A stretch of 35,172 bases of DNA from an uncultured Clostridia bacterium. Its GTDB lineage: Bacteria > Bacillota > Clostridia > Oscillospirales > Acutalibacteraceae. The stretch lies in the NCBI GenBank assembly GCA_947166135.1, contig CAMVDB010000002.1:78189-113360 (forward strand). Direction: 5' to 3'. Of the stretch, positions 26,146 through 34,332 are shown one piece after another. The position numbers were made by a program, and so were the translations under genes. The number at the start of each line of letters is the position of its first letter. The first letter of the stretch is position 1. The notes under the pieces are model-generated. The model worked only from the letters and a program-made list of their open reading frames with translations. It was not told the origin of the DNA and did no database searches.

Positions 26146-26505
26146 ATGACTACATTAGAGAACTTCTACTTCGGGAATATCAATCCGAGCGAGTACAAGC
26201 AGAGCAGGGATACCAAGAAGAAGTTATCGGAGATGACAAAGCTTCTCGATGAACTCCGATCAATGCTTACGACTGAGCAACAGAAAGAAAAGCTGGAGCA
26301 GATTGAGAACTGCCAGCTATCGCTGATTGCTCTGTCTGAGAAAGACGCCTATATAGAAGGCTTCAAGCTCGGAGTAAGGATGACAACAGAAATATACTCA
26401 GATACACAGCAACGGAGACGACACGTTAGTCGTCTCCACTGTTCGCATTTATCGGGATATTCTTCCTCTGCCAATACAGACCTCGGATTAAGAATCAAAA
26501 CCTGA
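26146..26505 (+). CDS. Small helical protein, DUF6809-like
   Basis: 119 residues. It opens with MTTLENFYFGNINPSE and a long amphipathic helical pair (KKLSEMTKLLDELRSML, then QKEKLEQIENC), then the YIEGFKLGVRMTTEI block. The pattern fits a family of short Clostridia proteins (DUF6809) of unknown role; this is from pattern memory. AAGGAG precedes the ATG; a longer frame from 26050 would overlap the terminator. The last 35 residues (from TQQRRRHVSR) are unlike the rest and are encoded across a perfect hairpin (GGAGACGAC / GTCGTCTCC), so the original stop may have been lost. Confidence 0.6.
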   Translation: MTTLENFYFGNINPSEYKQSRDTKKKLSEMTKLLDELRSMLTTEQQKEKLEQIENCQLSLIALSEKDAYIEGFKLGVRMTTEIYSDTQQRRRHVSRLHCSHLSGYSSSANTDLGLRIKT

Positions 26506-26595
26506 CACAGAAGATTTGTGAGCATTTGTGAGAGGGATTTACGTCTGAGAGCGTGACAAAAAATACTACGCAATAACAAAGAAAACGGACGAGTT

Positions 26596-26620
26596 GAAAC
26601 AAATAGAAATATTTTGTTTC
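26596..26620. promoter_or_regulatory. Likely operator, distal site
   Basis: Near-perfect inverted repeat GAAACAAAT...ATTTTGTTTC just upstream of the -35 box of the LexA-like gene. It shares the GAAAC/GTTTC half-sites with the site at 26670. Confidence 0.5.
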
Positions 26621-26628
26621 TAAAACTA

Positions 26629-26657
26629 TTGACAAATGCTCACTCCGATGTTATACT
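26629..26657 (+). promoter_or_regulatory. Promoter of the LexA-like repressor gene
   Basis: Consensus TTGACA, 17 bases, TATACT, 48 bases upstream of the start codon. It is flanked on both sides by GAAAC/GTTTC inverted repeats, which implies autoregulation. Confidence 0.8.
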
Positions 26658-26669
26658 GTTACCATCATT

Positions 26670-26684
26670 GAAACACCACGTTTC
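26670..26684. promoter_or_regulatory. Likely operator, proximal site
   Basis: GAAAC-ACCAC-GTTTC, a perfect 5-bp inverted repeat with a 5-base spacer, placed at about +6 to +20 of the transcript. A repressor bound here would block initiation from the promoter at 26629. Confidence 0.5.
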
Positions 26685-26705
26685 TATCTTGATGGAGGTC
26701 ATCTT

Positions 26706-27311
26706 ATGGCACGAAGAAATCCCGAATGGTATTCTATCATTTACGACTATGTCAATCAGTACTATGCGGAGCAAAGCAAGTATCCGTCTGTCAGAGATAT
26801 TACGGCAGGAACGGGTATTTCTGTTTCTACCGTTCACCGCTGTCTGACAGATATGAAAGAGCGCGGTGAGATCGTATACAGCGGCAGAAGAAATATCAGC
26901 ACCGCGCAGACAGAGATGGAAAGTCCTTCGAAGTACATGAAAGTTCTCGGATACGTCGCCTGCGGCGAAGGTCAAGAGGAAGAAGAGGCTGTGATTGAGT
27001 ACATCCGTATGCCTGAGAGCATTGTCGGCAAAGGCAACTTCTTTGCGCTGATCGCTAAGGGCGAATCCATGATCGACGCGGGTATCCACCCCGGAGATTA
27101 CGTCATTGTCAGACAGCAAAAGGGTGCGAATGACGGCGATTATGTCGTCGCTTTATACGAAGGTAAGAACAACTTGAAACAGTTGATCAAAGAGGACGGA
27201 CGGTATATCCTCCGCTCCTGCAATGAGGATAAAGAAACCTATCCCGACATCTATCCCGAGGATCTGCAGATCCAGGGAGTCGCGGTTTGCGTGACACACA
27301 AGTTAATATGA
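26706..27311 (+). CDS. LexA-like self-cleaving repressor (S24 peptidase)
   Basis: 201 residues. The N-terminal winged helix-turn-helix (about 5-60) has YPSVRDITAGTGISVSTVHR. The C-terminal S24 domain has a Cys-Gly cleavage site in YVACGEG (C86-G87, as in UmuD, where LexA has Ala-Gly), the nucleophile S121 in KGESMIDAGI and the general base K158 in NNLKQL. All parts for RecA-stimulated autocleavage are present, so the element is probably induced by DNA damage; that is inference from the family. GGAGG lies upstream of the ATG. It is transcribed towards the replication and transfer genes but is separated from them by a terminator. Confidence 0.9.
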   Translation: MARRNPEWYSIIYDYVNQYYAEQSKYPSVRDITAGTGISVSTVHRCLTDMKERGEIVYSGRRNISTAQTEMESPSKYMKVLGYVACGEGQEEEEAVIEYIRMPESIVGKGNFFALIAKGESMIDAGIHPGDYVIVRQQKGANDGDYVVALYEGKNNLKQLIKEDGRYILRSCNEDKETYPDIYPEDLQIQGVAVCVTHKLI

Positions 27312-27355
27312 TTTTTAGTGTGAGTGAATAATCGGTATTTAGTTGAAGATGACAG

Positions 27356-27409
27356 CATCCTGTATCAGAAAGGCGCTCACACAGTGCCTCTTCTGATATG
27401 GGATTTTTC
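27356..27409 (+). terminator. Terminator after the LexA-like gene
   Basis: A long imperfect hairpin (ATCCTGTATCAGAA...TTCTGATATGGGAT) with an inner GGCGCT/AGTGCC stem and a T5 tail. Confidence 0.75.
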
Positions 27410-27443
27410 TTTCCAACAAGTCCCTTGATAATTGACAAATCAT

Positions 27444-27496
27444 ATCAGTTACATAACGTCGGAACAAACGAATACATATTAAAAATCAGTTACATA
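27444..27496. repeat. Two copies of ATCAGTTACATA upstream of the RepA-like gene
   Basis: The 12-mer ATCAGTTACATA occurs at 27444-27455 and 27485-27496, 41 bases apart, in an A/T-rich stretch. A TTGACA box (27432) is also present, without a convincing -10. The copies could be short iterons of a replication origin or a regulator site. Two copies are too few to decide. Confidence 0.35.
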
Positions 27497-27525
27497 TTTC
27501 AAACGAAAGAAGGTAGATTTTTAGA

Positions 27526-28551
27526 ATGAAAAAGAAAGAAATGATCACTTATTCCGGCGAAGAATTGATGCAGATGGAGCTCCCTCCCGTGAGGTTTGTC
27601 GTCAAAGATTTCCTCTCCCAAGGGCTGAATATCCTCGCGGGTCAGGCGAAGGTCGGCAAGTCTTGGATGATGCTTGATCTCTGTATCAAGGTGGCGAAGG
27701 GCGAAAAGTTCTTCGGCTTTGATACCGAGAAGAGCACCGTGCTGTACCTCTGTCTGGAGGACAGTCCGAACAGGATCAGAGACCGAATGGTGAAGCTGAC
27801 GGACACTGCTCCCGCGAATCTTCACTTCGCTGTGATGGCGGATAATCTTGCGGGTGATCTGACTAAGCAGATCGAATCGTTCATCGACAAACACCCCGAT
27901 ACCTCGCTGGTGGTGATCGACACACTCCAGAAGATTCGCAAAGCCAAGGGCGATATGTACGCGGGGGATTACAAGGTGATCTCGATCCTCAAACGGCTCG
28001 CCGAAAGGCGCGGTATCTCGATCGTTTGCGTCCATCATACGAGAAAGAAATCGGACAAAGATCCGTTCAATATGGTGTCAGGTTCGACAGGAATCACCGG
28101 CGCTGCGGACAACATTTACGTGATGAAAACGGACGATTCCTGCTCGGATTTCGCAAAGCTTTATATGCGCGGAAGAGATATTCCCGAGAGAGTTTTGACC
28201 ATTCAGTTTGAAAATTTCAGGTGGAATTGTTTGGGTAAAAGCAGTCTTGAAAGCGACGGTTTTATGAACGACGGCGCCATGCTCAGCCTGCTGTCTTACC
28301 TCAAACGGGAAGAGATTTTTGAGGGAACAGCATCGGATTTGTGTAACACTTTAGGTCTGAAAATCGAGAGCAATGTCCTCTCCAGAAAGCTCGGGAAATA
28401 TGAAAACGAGCTCCAAAAAGTGGGCATTGAATTCACCCGTGAGAAGAAAAATCACACGAGGATTTTGACCTTGGTGTACTCTCATTCAGAGCACGGGGAC
28501 GATGGGGACGATATTTTTCTCCACACCGTAAACACGCCGAAAAGCGCATAG
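27526..28551 (+). CDS. RepA-like RecA-fold ATPase (AAA_25)
   Basis: 341 residues. Walker A is GQAKVGKS (39-46), Walker B is SLVVIDTLQ near 133, and a VHHTRK motif follows near 168. These are typical of hexameric RepA/DnaB-like helicase ATPases of plasmids and integrative elements. The C-terminal 90 residues look like a winged-helix region (GFMNDGAMLSLLSYLKREE, then RKLGKYENELQKVGI). It probably helps unwind the excised circular form for replication or transfer. The GAAGG motif is about 12 bases from the ATG, a slightly long spacing. It lies ahead of the mobilization genes on the same strand. Confidence 0.85.
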   Translation: MKKKEMITYSGEELMQMELPPVRFVVKDFLSQGLNILAGQAKVGKSWMMLDLCIKVAKGEKFFGFDTEKSTVLYLCLEDSPNRIRDRMVKLTDTAPANLHFAVMADNLAGDLTKQIESFIDKHPDTSLVVIDTLQKIRKAKGDMYAGDYKVISILKRLAERRGISIVCVHHTRKKSDKDPFNMVSGSTGITGAADNIYVMKTDDSCSDFAKLYMRGRDIPERVLTIQFENFRWNCLGKSSLESDGFMNDGAMLSLLSYLKREEIFEGTASDLCNTLGLKIESNVLSRKLGKYENELQKVGIEFTREKKNHTRILTLVYSHSEHGDDGDDIFLHTVNTPKSA

Positions 28552-28694
28552 ATATGCGGCTTTTCAACATAGGGGTGTTATCGTCCCGGTCAATACCGTC
28601 CCCGAATTTCGGAGCGGATCATCTGATCGCATTTGGAGTTATTCACAAAGATTTGAAGCTCGTTGTGAACGCGCTTACGGAGGAGTAGATAAAA

Positions 28695-28723
28695 GCGAGC
28701 AATCCTTTAGGTGGATTGCTCGC
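28695..28723. other. Perfect hairpin in the 28552-28835 gap, candidate oriT
   Basis: An 11-bp perfect stem (GCGAGCAATCC / GGATTGCTCGC) with a seven-base loop is not followed by a T-run, so it is not an ordinary terminator. A second, smaller palindrome (CGGACGGCAGAGCCGACCG) follows at 28733-28751. The gap lies directly upstream of the relaxase accessory gene, where oriT usually is in mobilizable elements. No nic site can be named from sequence alone. Confidence 0.4.
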
Positions 28724-28835
28724 GAAAGACATCGGACGGCAGAGCCGACCGTTGAGCGGTTTTCTGAGTATAAATATACGGTTACGAAAAGACATCCTCG
28801 GTTTATATGAATAAAGTGTTTTTGGGAGGAAATAA

Positions 28836-29261
28836 ATGGAAGAAAGCAAGAAGGTTCCGATCATTTTTACAAGGGATCAAATCGAAAGTATGGATAACTT
28901 TATCAAAGAAAATGAAGGCTATTCACGGAGCAGTTTCGTCCGTGAAGCGGTCGAGTATTATCTCGGATATATCGATATGAATGAAAACGTCAATTATATT
29001 TCTCCGCTGATCAATCAGAATATCAAGCTGATCCTGTCCAGATTTGAGGCCAAGATGAGCGAGATGATCTTCAAGATGGCGGTGGAGGTTTGCAAAAGCA
29101 ATATCCTCACTGCATACCAAAGTGAGCTGTCAGATCAAGCTTTGGACTACCTCGACCGCACTTCCAAACGGATCGTTGCCGAGCATAACGGCACGCTTGA
29201 TCTGGAAGATACTCAAAAATATTTGGATGAACACGATGTGTTCGGTGATGTGAATGGCTAA
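28836..29261 (+). CDS. Relaxase accessory protein, ribbon-helix-helix (MobC-like)
   Basis: 141 residues. The N-terminus has the ribbon-helix-helix pattern VPIIFTRDQIESMDNFIKE with GYSRSSFVREAVEYYLGYI. A long helical region follows (about 60-140), probably for oligomerisation or contact with the relaxase. GGGAGG precedes the ATG. Its end overlaps the relaxase start by eight bases, a clear sign of coupled translation. It is expected to bind oriT and help the relaxase nick; that is inference from position and fold. Confidence 0.8.
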   Translation: MEESKKVPIIFTRDQIESMDNFIKENEGYSRSSFVREAVEYYLGYIDMNENVNYISPLINQNIKLILSRFEAKMSEMIFKMAVEVCKSNILTAYQSELSDQALDYLDRTSKRIVAEHNGTLDLEDTQKYLDEHDVFGDVNG

Positions 29262-30789
29262 GATCATTGTCTCTTGCCGGTTCAAAAAGAACGCAAAAGG
29301 CGTCAAAAATCTGATCAAATACATGGGTACCCGAGAAAGTGTAGAGAAGCTGCCGAGTGCAAGAGAGTATGATCTCGCCTCGTTGAGTCAGGTCAGGCTG
29401 ATAAGATCAGTCACAAATCACTTTCCCCAGAGCAAAACTTTCCTCGAATATACTGACTATAAAATGCTCCCGACACGTCGAAACGCGCATGAATTCCTCG
29501 ACGCTGTCGCCGAAAGATACGCCGATTGCGCGGATGAATTGAAGGGCTTGGTCGGATATATTTCACAGCGTCCTGGCGTGGAAAAGCTCGGCAAGCACGG
29601 TCTTTTTTCTCAGTTTGATCTGCCGATTGATCTCGATGAAGTCGCCAAAAATGTCTCCGAACACAACGGTATTATCTGGACGGAAGTCGTGAGTTTACGG
29701 AGAGAAGACGCCGAGCGTTTGCATTATAATAACGCTGAAGCATGGAAGAATCTTGTCCGCAGGAACATGAACGAGATCGCTCGTGCTCACCGTATTCAGC
29801 CGAAGGATCTGCACTGGTACGCAGCCTTTCATAACACGACGCACCATCCTCATATTCATCTGATCGTGTACTCCACGGGAGCAGAAGGATACCTGTCCGA
29901 GAAAGGAATCCGACAGCTGAGGAGAGCATTCGGTCAAGATATCTTTCGCGGTGAGCAATACCGTCTTGCGAAGATCGAAACAGGTTACCGCAACGATCTG
30001 AAACAGGAATTGATGGCGCTTATGGAGAATGTTCAGGCTCACAGAAACCTCCCGAATACAGATTATTATCTGCAAATTCTACAGCGGATTCAGAAGGAAG
30101 TTCAGGAACTAAAAGGTAAAAAACTCTACGGTTATCTGCCGAGAAAAGTGAAAAAGCTGGTGGACTTTGCGCTCCATGAACTCGCTTCTGAACCTCGGAT
30201 GAAGGCGCTCTATGACAAATGGATTGAGATCAATCGAGAGAAGCTGAGTCTGTATTATGATCCGAAGGAAGAACCGCCTGTACCGATCGAGAGGAACATA
30301 GAGTTTCGGTCACTGAAGAACCTGATAATCAAGACGGCGCTGAGCATGGATTTCAGTCAGGAGAATAACTTGAATGCCGTTCGGTTTGGCTTTCTCATCT
30401 CGAGTTTGGCAAGAACGATCGCGCAAAGCGCTCAGAAAAAGCTGAGTGATCTGAACGCGAAAATGCCCCTTGCCGACAGCAAGGAGCGTGAAAAGATTCG
30501 AGAGAAAAAGCTCGCTCACGGACAAAAAGATGGATCGGATCAAGCGTTTGATAACGACGATGAAACCTATGACAGCCAAGCTGTGGAAGGGATACTCTCC
30601 ATGCTTGACTACCTGCTCTCGCTCGATGAACAGACGGAAGAAGAGGAGCCCACGACAACAAACATCGATAACTTAAACATCGATCAATCCTACGCCCGAT
30701 ATGAAGCCGAGAATGTGGACGACGAAGATTTAGATGAGGATTATGACGAAGATGAAGGTGAAAGCCAAGGCTGGGGTCAGTCGATGTAA
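29254..30789 (+). CDS. Relaxase, MobL/MobP type
   Basis: 511 residues. The N-terminus MAKIIVSCRFKKNAKG and LIKYMGTRESVE fit the MobL/MobP3-like relaxases of Firmicutes elements. The metal-binding histidine motif is FHNTTHHPHIHLIVYS (H193, H197/H198, H200, H202). Residues 260-420 are helical. The tail is very acidic (DVDDEDLDEDYDEDEGE-like, from about 488). The catalytic tyrosine is not obvious; Y24 in IKYMGTRE is a candidate. It would nick oriT and lead the strand through a helper conjugation channel, as no such channel is encoded here. Confidence 0.85.
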   Translation: MAKIIVSCRFKKNAKGVKNLIKYMGTRESVEKLPSAREYDLASLSQVRLIRSVTNHFPQSKTFLEYTDYKMLPTRRNAHEFLDAVAERYADCADELKGLVGYISQRPGVEKLGKHGLFSQFDLPIDLDEVAKNVSEHNGIIWTEVVSLRREDAERLHYNNAEAWKNLVRRNMNEIARAHRIQPKDLHWYAAFHNTTHHPHIHLIVYSTGAEGYLSEKGIRQLRRAFGQDIFRGEQYRLAKIETGYRNDLKQELMALMENVQAHRNLPNTDYYLQILQRIQKEVQELKGKKLYGYLPRKVKKLVDFALHELASEPRMKALYDKWIEINREKLSLYYDPKEEPPVPIERNIEFRSLKNLIIKTALSMDFSQENNLNAVRFGFLISSLARTIAQSAQKKLSDLNAKMPLADSKEREKIREKKLAHGQKDGSDQAFDNDDETYDSQAVEGILSMLDYLLSLDEQTEEEEPTTTNIDNLNIDQSYARYEAENVDDEDLDEDYDEDEGESQGWGQSM

Positions 30790-30812
30790 CGATGTCCGGA
30801 TTAACTGGGTGT

Positions 30813-30840
30813 AAATAGAAAAGCCGTCCCGAAGGACGGC
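30813..30840 (-). terminator. Terminator of the dockerin-transglutaminase gene
   Basis: Minus strand: GCCGTCC-TTCG-GGACGGC then TTTTCTATTT, 16 bases after the stop. On the plus strand it lies 33 bases beyond the relaxase stop but has no T-run. Confidence 0.85.
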
Positions 30841-30856
30841 AAATCTTATAGACATA

Positions 30857-31966
30857 TTAGAATGCATATTCCTTGATAATACACAACTCGCCCTGCACAT
30901 CATAACGCATGGTGCAGTCGTCATACTCAACCAGGCAAGCGCAGTGACCGCCCGGTACGGCTGTGTTGGCATACAGATTATATGTAAAGATATGGCGGTC
31001 GCAGTGCTGGGTTGCTTCACCGCCCGGATAGAGAAGCATTGATCCCAGACCTAAATCTCTGGCGGCGAAGGCGGTCAGAACTGCTCCATTAACGCACATG
31101 ATTTGCTCATATGTATAGTGATCCCGAATGTATTCGGCAAAGGCTTTCATCTTTTCTCTGTTGGTCATGGACGAAGTCCAGCATGCTTCTTCTGATGAAC
31201 GAACAATCCGTAATGTCTTTTCGATATCCTCGGGAGTTCGGTTGACGTCGACCTTGACATTCACTCGGCATATCAATTCACCTTTGTAGTACAGCTCGAT
31301 TGGGAAGCTTCCGTGCGCTTCTCGGATACAGCTGATCGTCGTCTGAAAAGGAAAGTACAATCCGCTTCTGTAGTGAACGTAGACGTAAGCCAAAGGATTA
31401 TCCTCTCTGTCGGTCACTTCGCAGTCATAGCCGTGAAGGATACCGTTTTCTTTTTCGATCAGGTAACTTTCCTTGAAACTGCTGTCAGTGTAGTCGATCT
31501 GATTAATGTAGTGACCGTTATTGACCTCTGTCGTGATATCGTGGGGATCGATCTCACTCTTTGGCATGAGCATCAATGTAATGCTTTTATCAGTGAGAGT
31601 AACTTCCGATGGAACCTTCTTTAAATCAAAGGTGACGCCCTCGACCGTGACATACCGATCGGTCGGCGACGGTTCGTAGACAGGCTTTGAGATCGGATAG
31701 CTGTCTGATACATTCACCATCCATCGTTGCAGGTGTGAAGCATCCATCACGGTCACGGCGTGATCGCCGTCGATATCCGCAACAGACGATGTTACAGCGA
31801 CAGGCGTCTTGATACCGACCGTGTATCGCTGAATGAATGTCGCGTCGGTAATGCTAATTTCGCCGTCACCGTCGACGTCGCCGAGTATTCGGCTCTCGGC
31901 ATGAACGGATACGGACATCATCATCGCCATACAGAGAGATAACGATAAAACAGATTTGATTTTCAT
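30857..31966 (-). CDS. Secreted dockerin protein with transglutaminase-like domain
   Basis: 369 residues. Signal peptide 1-23, then directly a type I dockerin (28-88): GDVDGDGEISITDATFIQRY and ADIDGDHAVTVMDASHLQRW. An unassigned beta-rich region covers about 105-255. The C-terminus has a transglutaminase-like order of catalytic residues: C291 in MCVNGAVLTAFAARDLGLG, H341 in GGHCACLVEYDD and D356 in MRYDVQG. It could be a protein cross-linker, a protease or a peptide-bond hydrolase. AAAAGGAGG precedes the ATG. It lies opposite to, and between, the relaxase and the integrase, so it is cargo of the element with its own promoter and terminator. Confidence 0.82.
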   Translation of the reverse strand: MKIKSVLSLSLCMAMMMSVSVHAESRILGDVDGDGEISITDATFIQRYTVGIKTPVAVTSSVADIDGDHAVTVMDASHLQRWMVNVSDSYPISKPVYEPSPTDRYVTVEGVTFDLKKVPSEVTLTDKSITLMLMPKSEIDPHDITTEVNNGHYINQIDYTDSSFKESYLIEKENGILHGYDCEVTDREDNPLAYVYVHYRSGLYFPFQTTISCIREAHGSFPIELYYKGELICRVNVKVDVNRTPEDIEKTLRIVRSSEEACWTSSMTNREKMKAFAEYIRDHYTYEQIMCVNGAVLTAFAARDLGLGSMLLYPGGEATQHCDRHIFTYNLYANTAVPGGHCACLVEYDDCTMRYDVQGELCIIKEYAF

Positions 31967-31994
31967 AACAGAAACCTCCTTTTCGGTTTGGTGT

Positions 31995-32023
31995 ATTTTA
32001 GCTTATGCTCGGAGGTTTTACAA
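31995..32023 (-). promoter_or_regulatory. Promoter of the dockerin-transglutaminase gene
   Basis: Minus strand: TTGTAA, 17 bases, TAAAAT, 29 bases upstream of the start codon. Confidence 0.5.
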
Positions 32024-32238
32024 GTAGAAAGATAAAGACAGAATATATGCAAGTTAGACAATGAATTTTGCAGGCTTCATGATACGGATAACTGATTCTG
32101 CGAGGGTTTCCCTCTCTTTCAGCAGTGTCAAAAATTGAGCTCCGAAACAAAGAAAACAAGGGGCGGGAAAGTCTTTTGTAACTGGATATTTCGAATGAAG
32201 CGTGGTATTGTGTTTACTTGCAAAAAGGAGGTTAGCTT

Positions 32239-33468
32239 ATGGAACGAAAACTGCTGACAAACGGAACAACAAGCAAGAATAAGAACGGAAGATGGAACGG
32301 TTCTGTCTGGTATATGGACGAGCACGGCGAGAGAAAACGTAAATCCTTCTCTGCCGATACCCAAAAGGAAGTCAAAGAGAGGATCAAGAGCTACATCGAG
32401 CATTTCTATGATAAGCCGGAGATCAAAGTCGACAACGCAGGAACGCAACCTTTGCAAAAGAGTATGCAAAACTGGCTGGAGGTGTTCAAGTATCCGTCGC
32501 TTCAACGGACGACCTATGACAGATATGAGGTGACGGCTAAGTACCAGATCTATCCTTATCTCGGTAAGAAGATCGTCAGAAGAATCTCGGGTGCGGATAT
32601 CAAGCAGGTACTTAATAGCATCATGATAAGCGGTAAGTCATACTCGACCTGCAAGAAGGCATATCTGCTTCTGAGCGAGTTCTACCGTTATCTCGAACGT
32701 GAGGACTTGATAGAAAAGAATCCGATGCGGAATGTCGAGATGATCAAAAAAGCCAACTACCTCTCAGCCCAAGGCATCGAAAGCAAGCCACAGAATGAGC
32801 TTGTAACGGTCTTTTCACCCGAAGAAATAGAACTGCTCAAAGCAGAAGCGTTCAAGCGTTTCGGCAACGGTAAGCCATTGTACAAGCAATCTGCCGTCTA
32901 CTTCCTCATGCTGAACACAGGATTGCGTAGAGGCGAAGTATGCGGACTGCTCAACAGCGACATCGACTTAGAGCACAGAGTTCTCCATGTACGCAGAGCG
33001 GTGAAAGAGTATTACCGCAGGGATGGAATGGACAGAGCCAAAGGACAGGAAACAAAGGTCGGCCCTCCGAAAAGCGCTACCAGCGTGAGAGATGTTCCTT
33101 TGAATGACACAGCAATCGAGATGATCAACAGACTGAGAGAGGAAGTATATCTCGGCGAGGATACACCGCTGATCCCCAACGAAAACGGAGGCTATCTCAA
33201 GCCGATCAATCTACTCAGACGATTCTACCGACTGCAGACAGCGGCAGGGATTCCCGAAGAAGAACTCAAAGGACTGCACGCATTACGACACACCTTCGCC
33301 ACCACGCTGATCAACGGTATCAAACAACCCGACGGTACGATCAAAAGCCTGACCGTGAAGCAGGTGGCAGATCTACTCGGTCACACCACGACAGAGATCA
33401 CAGAGCTGTATTACGTCAAGAAAGACAATACCAAACTGGAAGGTCTGACCGACGCCTTCAACCTGTGA
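32239..33468 (+). CDS. Tyrosine integrase
   Basis: 409 residues. The N-terminal arm-binding region has NKNGRWNGSVWYMDEHGERK (AP2-like), followed by a SAM-like core-binding domain (about 72-180). The catalytic domain carries R230 (TGLRRGEV), H347-x-x-R350-H351 (HALRHTFATT), H382 (LGHTTTE) and nucleophile Y391 (TELYYVK). The full set means an active enzyme is likely. It lies 1.1 kb from the right 39-bp repeat and would recombine the anticodon-loop core of tRNA-Trp. AAAGGAGG precedes the ATG. No excisionase gene is evident nearby. The TATTGTGTT stretch upstream resembles that before the gene at 26146. Confidence 0.95.
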   Translation: MERKLLTNGTTSKNKNGRWNGSVWYMDEHGERKRKSFSADTQKEVKERIKSYIEHFYDKPEIKVDNAGTQPLQKSMQNWLEVFKYPSLQRTTYDRYEVTAKYQIYPYLGKKIVRRISGADIKQVLNSIMISGKSYSTCKKAYLLLSEFYRYLEREDLIEKNPMRNVEMIKKANYLSAQGIESKPQNELVTVFSPEEIELLKAEAFKRFGNGKPLYKQSAVYFLMLNTGLRRGEVCGLLNSDIDLEHRVLHVRRAVKEYYRRDGMDRAKGQETKVGPPKSATSVRDVPLNDTAIEMINRLREEVYLGEDTPLIPNENGGYLKPINLLRRFYRLQTAAGIPEEELKGLHALRHTFATTLINGIKQPDGTIKSLTVKQVADLLGHTTTEITELYYVKKDNTKLEGLTDAFNL

Positions 33469-33480
33469 TCAAAATGACTG

Positions 33481-33508
33481 TTGACTATCCGACGAAAACA
33501 GTTATAAT
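33481..33508 (+). promoter_or_regulatory. Promoter of the toxin-antitoxin pair
   Basis: TTGACT, a 16-base spacer and a perfect TATAAT, 29 bases before the antitoxin start codon. Confidence 0.7.
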
Positions 33509-33537
33509 AAAGTAAAACAGATGAAAGGATAAACGAT

Positions 33538-33705
33538 ATGTGCGATAACAGAACCGCTGTTGAAAACGCGACCGCATCAATAGAAATGGAAGGTTTCAAA
33601 GTCAGCGAAGAAAGTAAAGCGATGTGTGAAAAGGTTCTTGATGGTAAAATGTCGTTTGAAGAATACTTGACGTACTCGTTGAAGAGAGCAGGAGTAACCG
33701 CGTAA
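33538..33705 (+). CDS. VbhA-like antitoxin of Fic
   Basis: 55 residues, MCDNRTAVENATASIEMEG at the start. It contains the class I Fic inhibitory motif S-x-x-x-E-G (S14 to G19), whose glutamate displaces ATP gamma-phosphate in the toxin's active site in known VbhA/VbhT pairs. AAAGGA lies ten bases upstream. Its stop codon overlaps the toxin start (TAATG), so the two are coupled. Together they likely act as an addiction module for the element, or as a regulated AMP-transferase. Confidence 0.85.
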   Translation: MCDNRTAVENATASIEMEGFKVSEESKAMCEKVLDGKMSFEEYLTYSLKRAGVTA

Positions 33706-34307
33706 TGTCATACAGCACCGACCCGATTACCTTGGATTGTTATGAAGGAACAACTTGCCTCATCAATAAGTTCAATATAACCGATGAAGAAAAGCTGGCT
33801 TCTCTGGAAGCTGATATCTCATTAATGAAATCAGCTCAGTTAGAAAAGAACGATATGAAAGCTGATTTCAATGAAGAAGATTATAAAGAGCTTCATCGGT
33901 ATTTACTCGGGGATATATATGATTGGGCCGGCGAGTATCGCTCAATCAATATGACCAAGAAAGGGACGAAATTCGCTGAATGCGATCGAATCCCCGAACT
34001 GATGAACAGATGCTTTGCACGACTAAAAAAGCTGAACTATTTCCTAGATACAGACTTTGATGAATTCATAGATGAACTGGTGGACTTCTATTGCACGATC
34101 AACCACATACATCCATTCAGAGAAGGCAACGGCAGAGTGCAGAGAGTGTTCATTACGCAATTGGTACGTTATAATGGATGTGACTTCAACTTCTCTCAGA
34201 TCAACACCGATGATTTGATGGTAGCAACCATACACTCTGCGCAAGGAGTAACGGATTATCTGCATGACATTTTCTACAGAAGCATTACTGTAGTTAACGA
34301 GGAATAA
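33705..34307 (+). CDS. Fic toxin, protein AMP-transferase
   Basis: 200 residues, a stand-alone Fic domain. The core motif HPFREGNGR (136-144) is complete: H136 as base, with the acidic and glycine/asparagine residues that bind metal and phosphates. YDWAGEYRSINMTKKG upstream is the usual beta-hairpin (flap) region. Class I Fic toxins such as VbhT AMPylate DNA gyrase or topoisomerase IV; the target here is inferred only from that family. It is the last gene before the right attachment site. Confidence 0.93.
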   Translation: MSYSTDPITLDCYEGTTCLINKFNITDEEKLASLEADISLMKSAQLEKNDMKADFNEEDYKELHRYLLGDIYDWAGEYRSINMTKKGTKFAECDRIPELMNRCFARLKKLNYFLDTDFDEFIDELVDFYCTINHIHPFREGNGRVQRVFITQLVRYNGCDFNFSQINTDDLMVATIHSAQGVTDYLHDIFYRSITVVNEE

Positions 34308-34332
34308 ACCGCAGAATAACAAAGTGTCATAA

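Noticed and set aside
28554..28688. 44-codon plus-strand frame (MRLFNIGVLSSRS...) between the RepA-like and MobC-like genes
   Set aside because: It has no ribosome binding site and no recognisable family, and it lies in a probable oriT gap. It could be real but is not supported.
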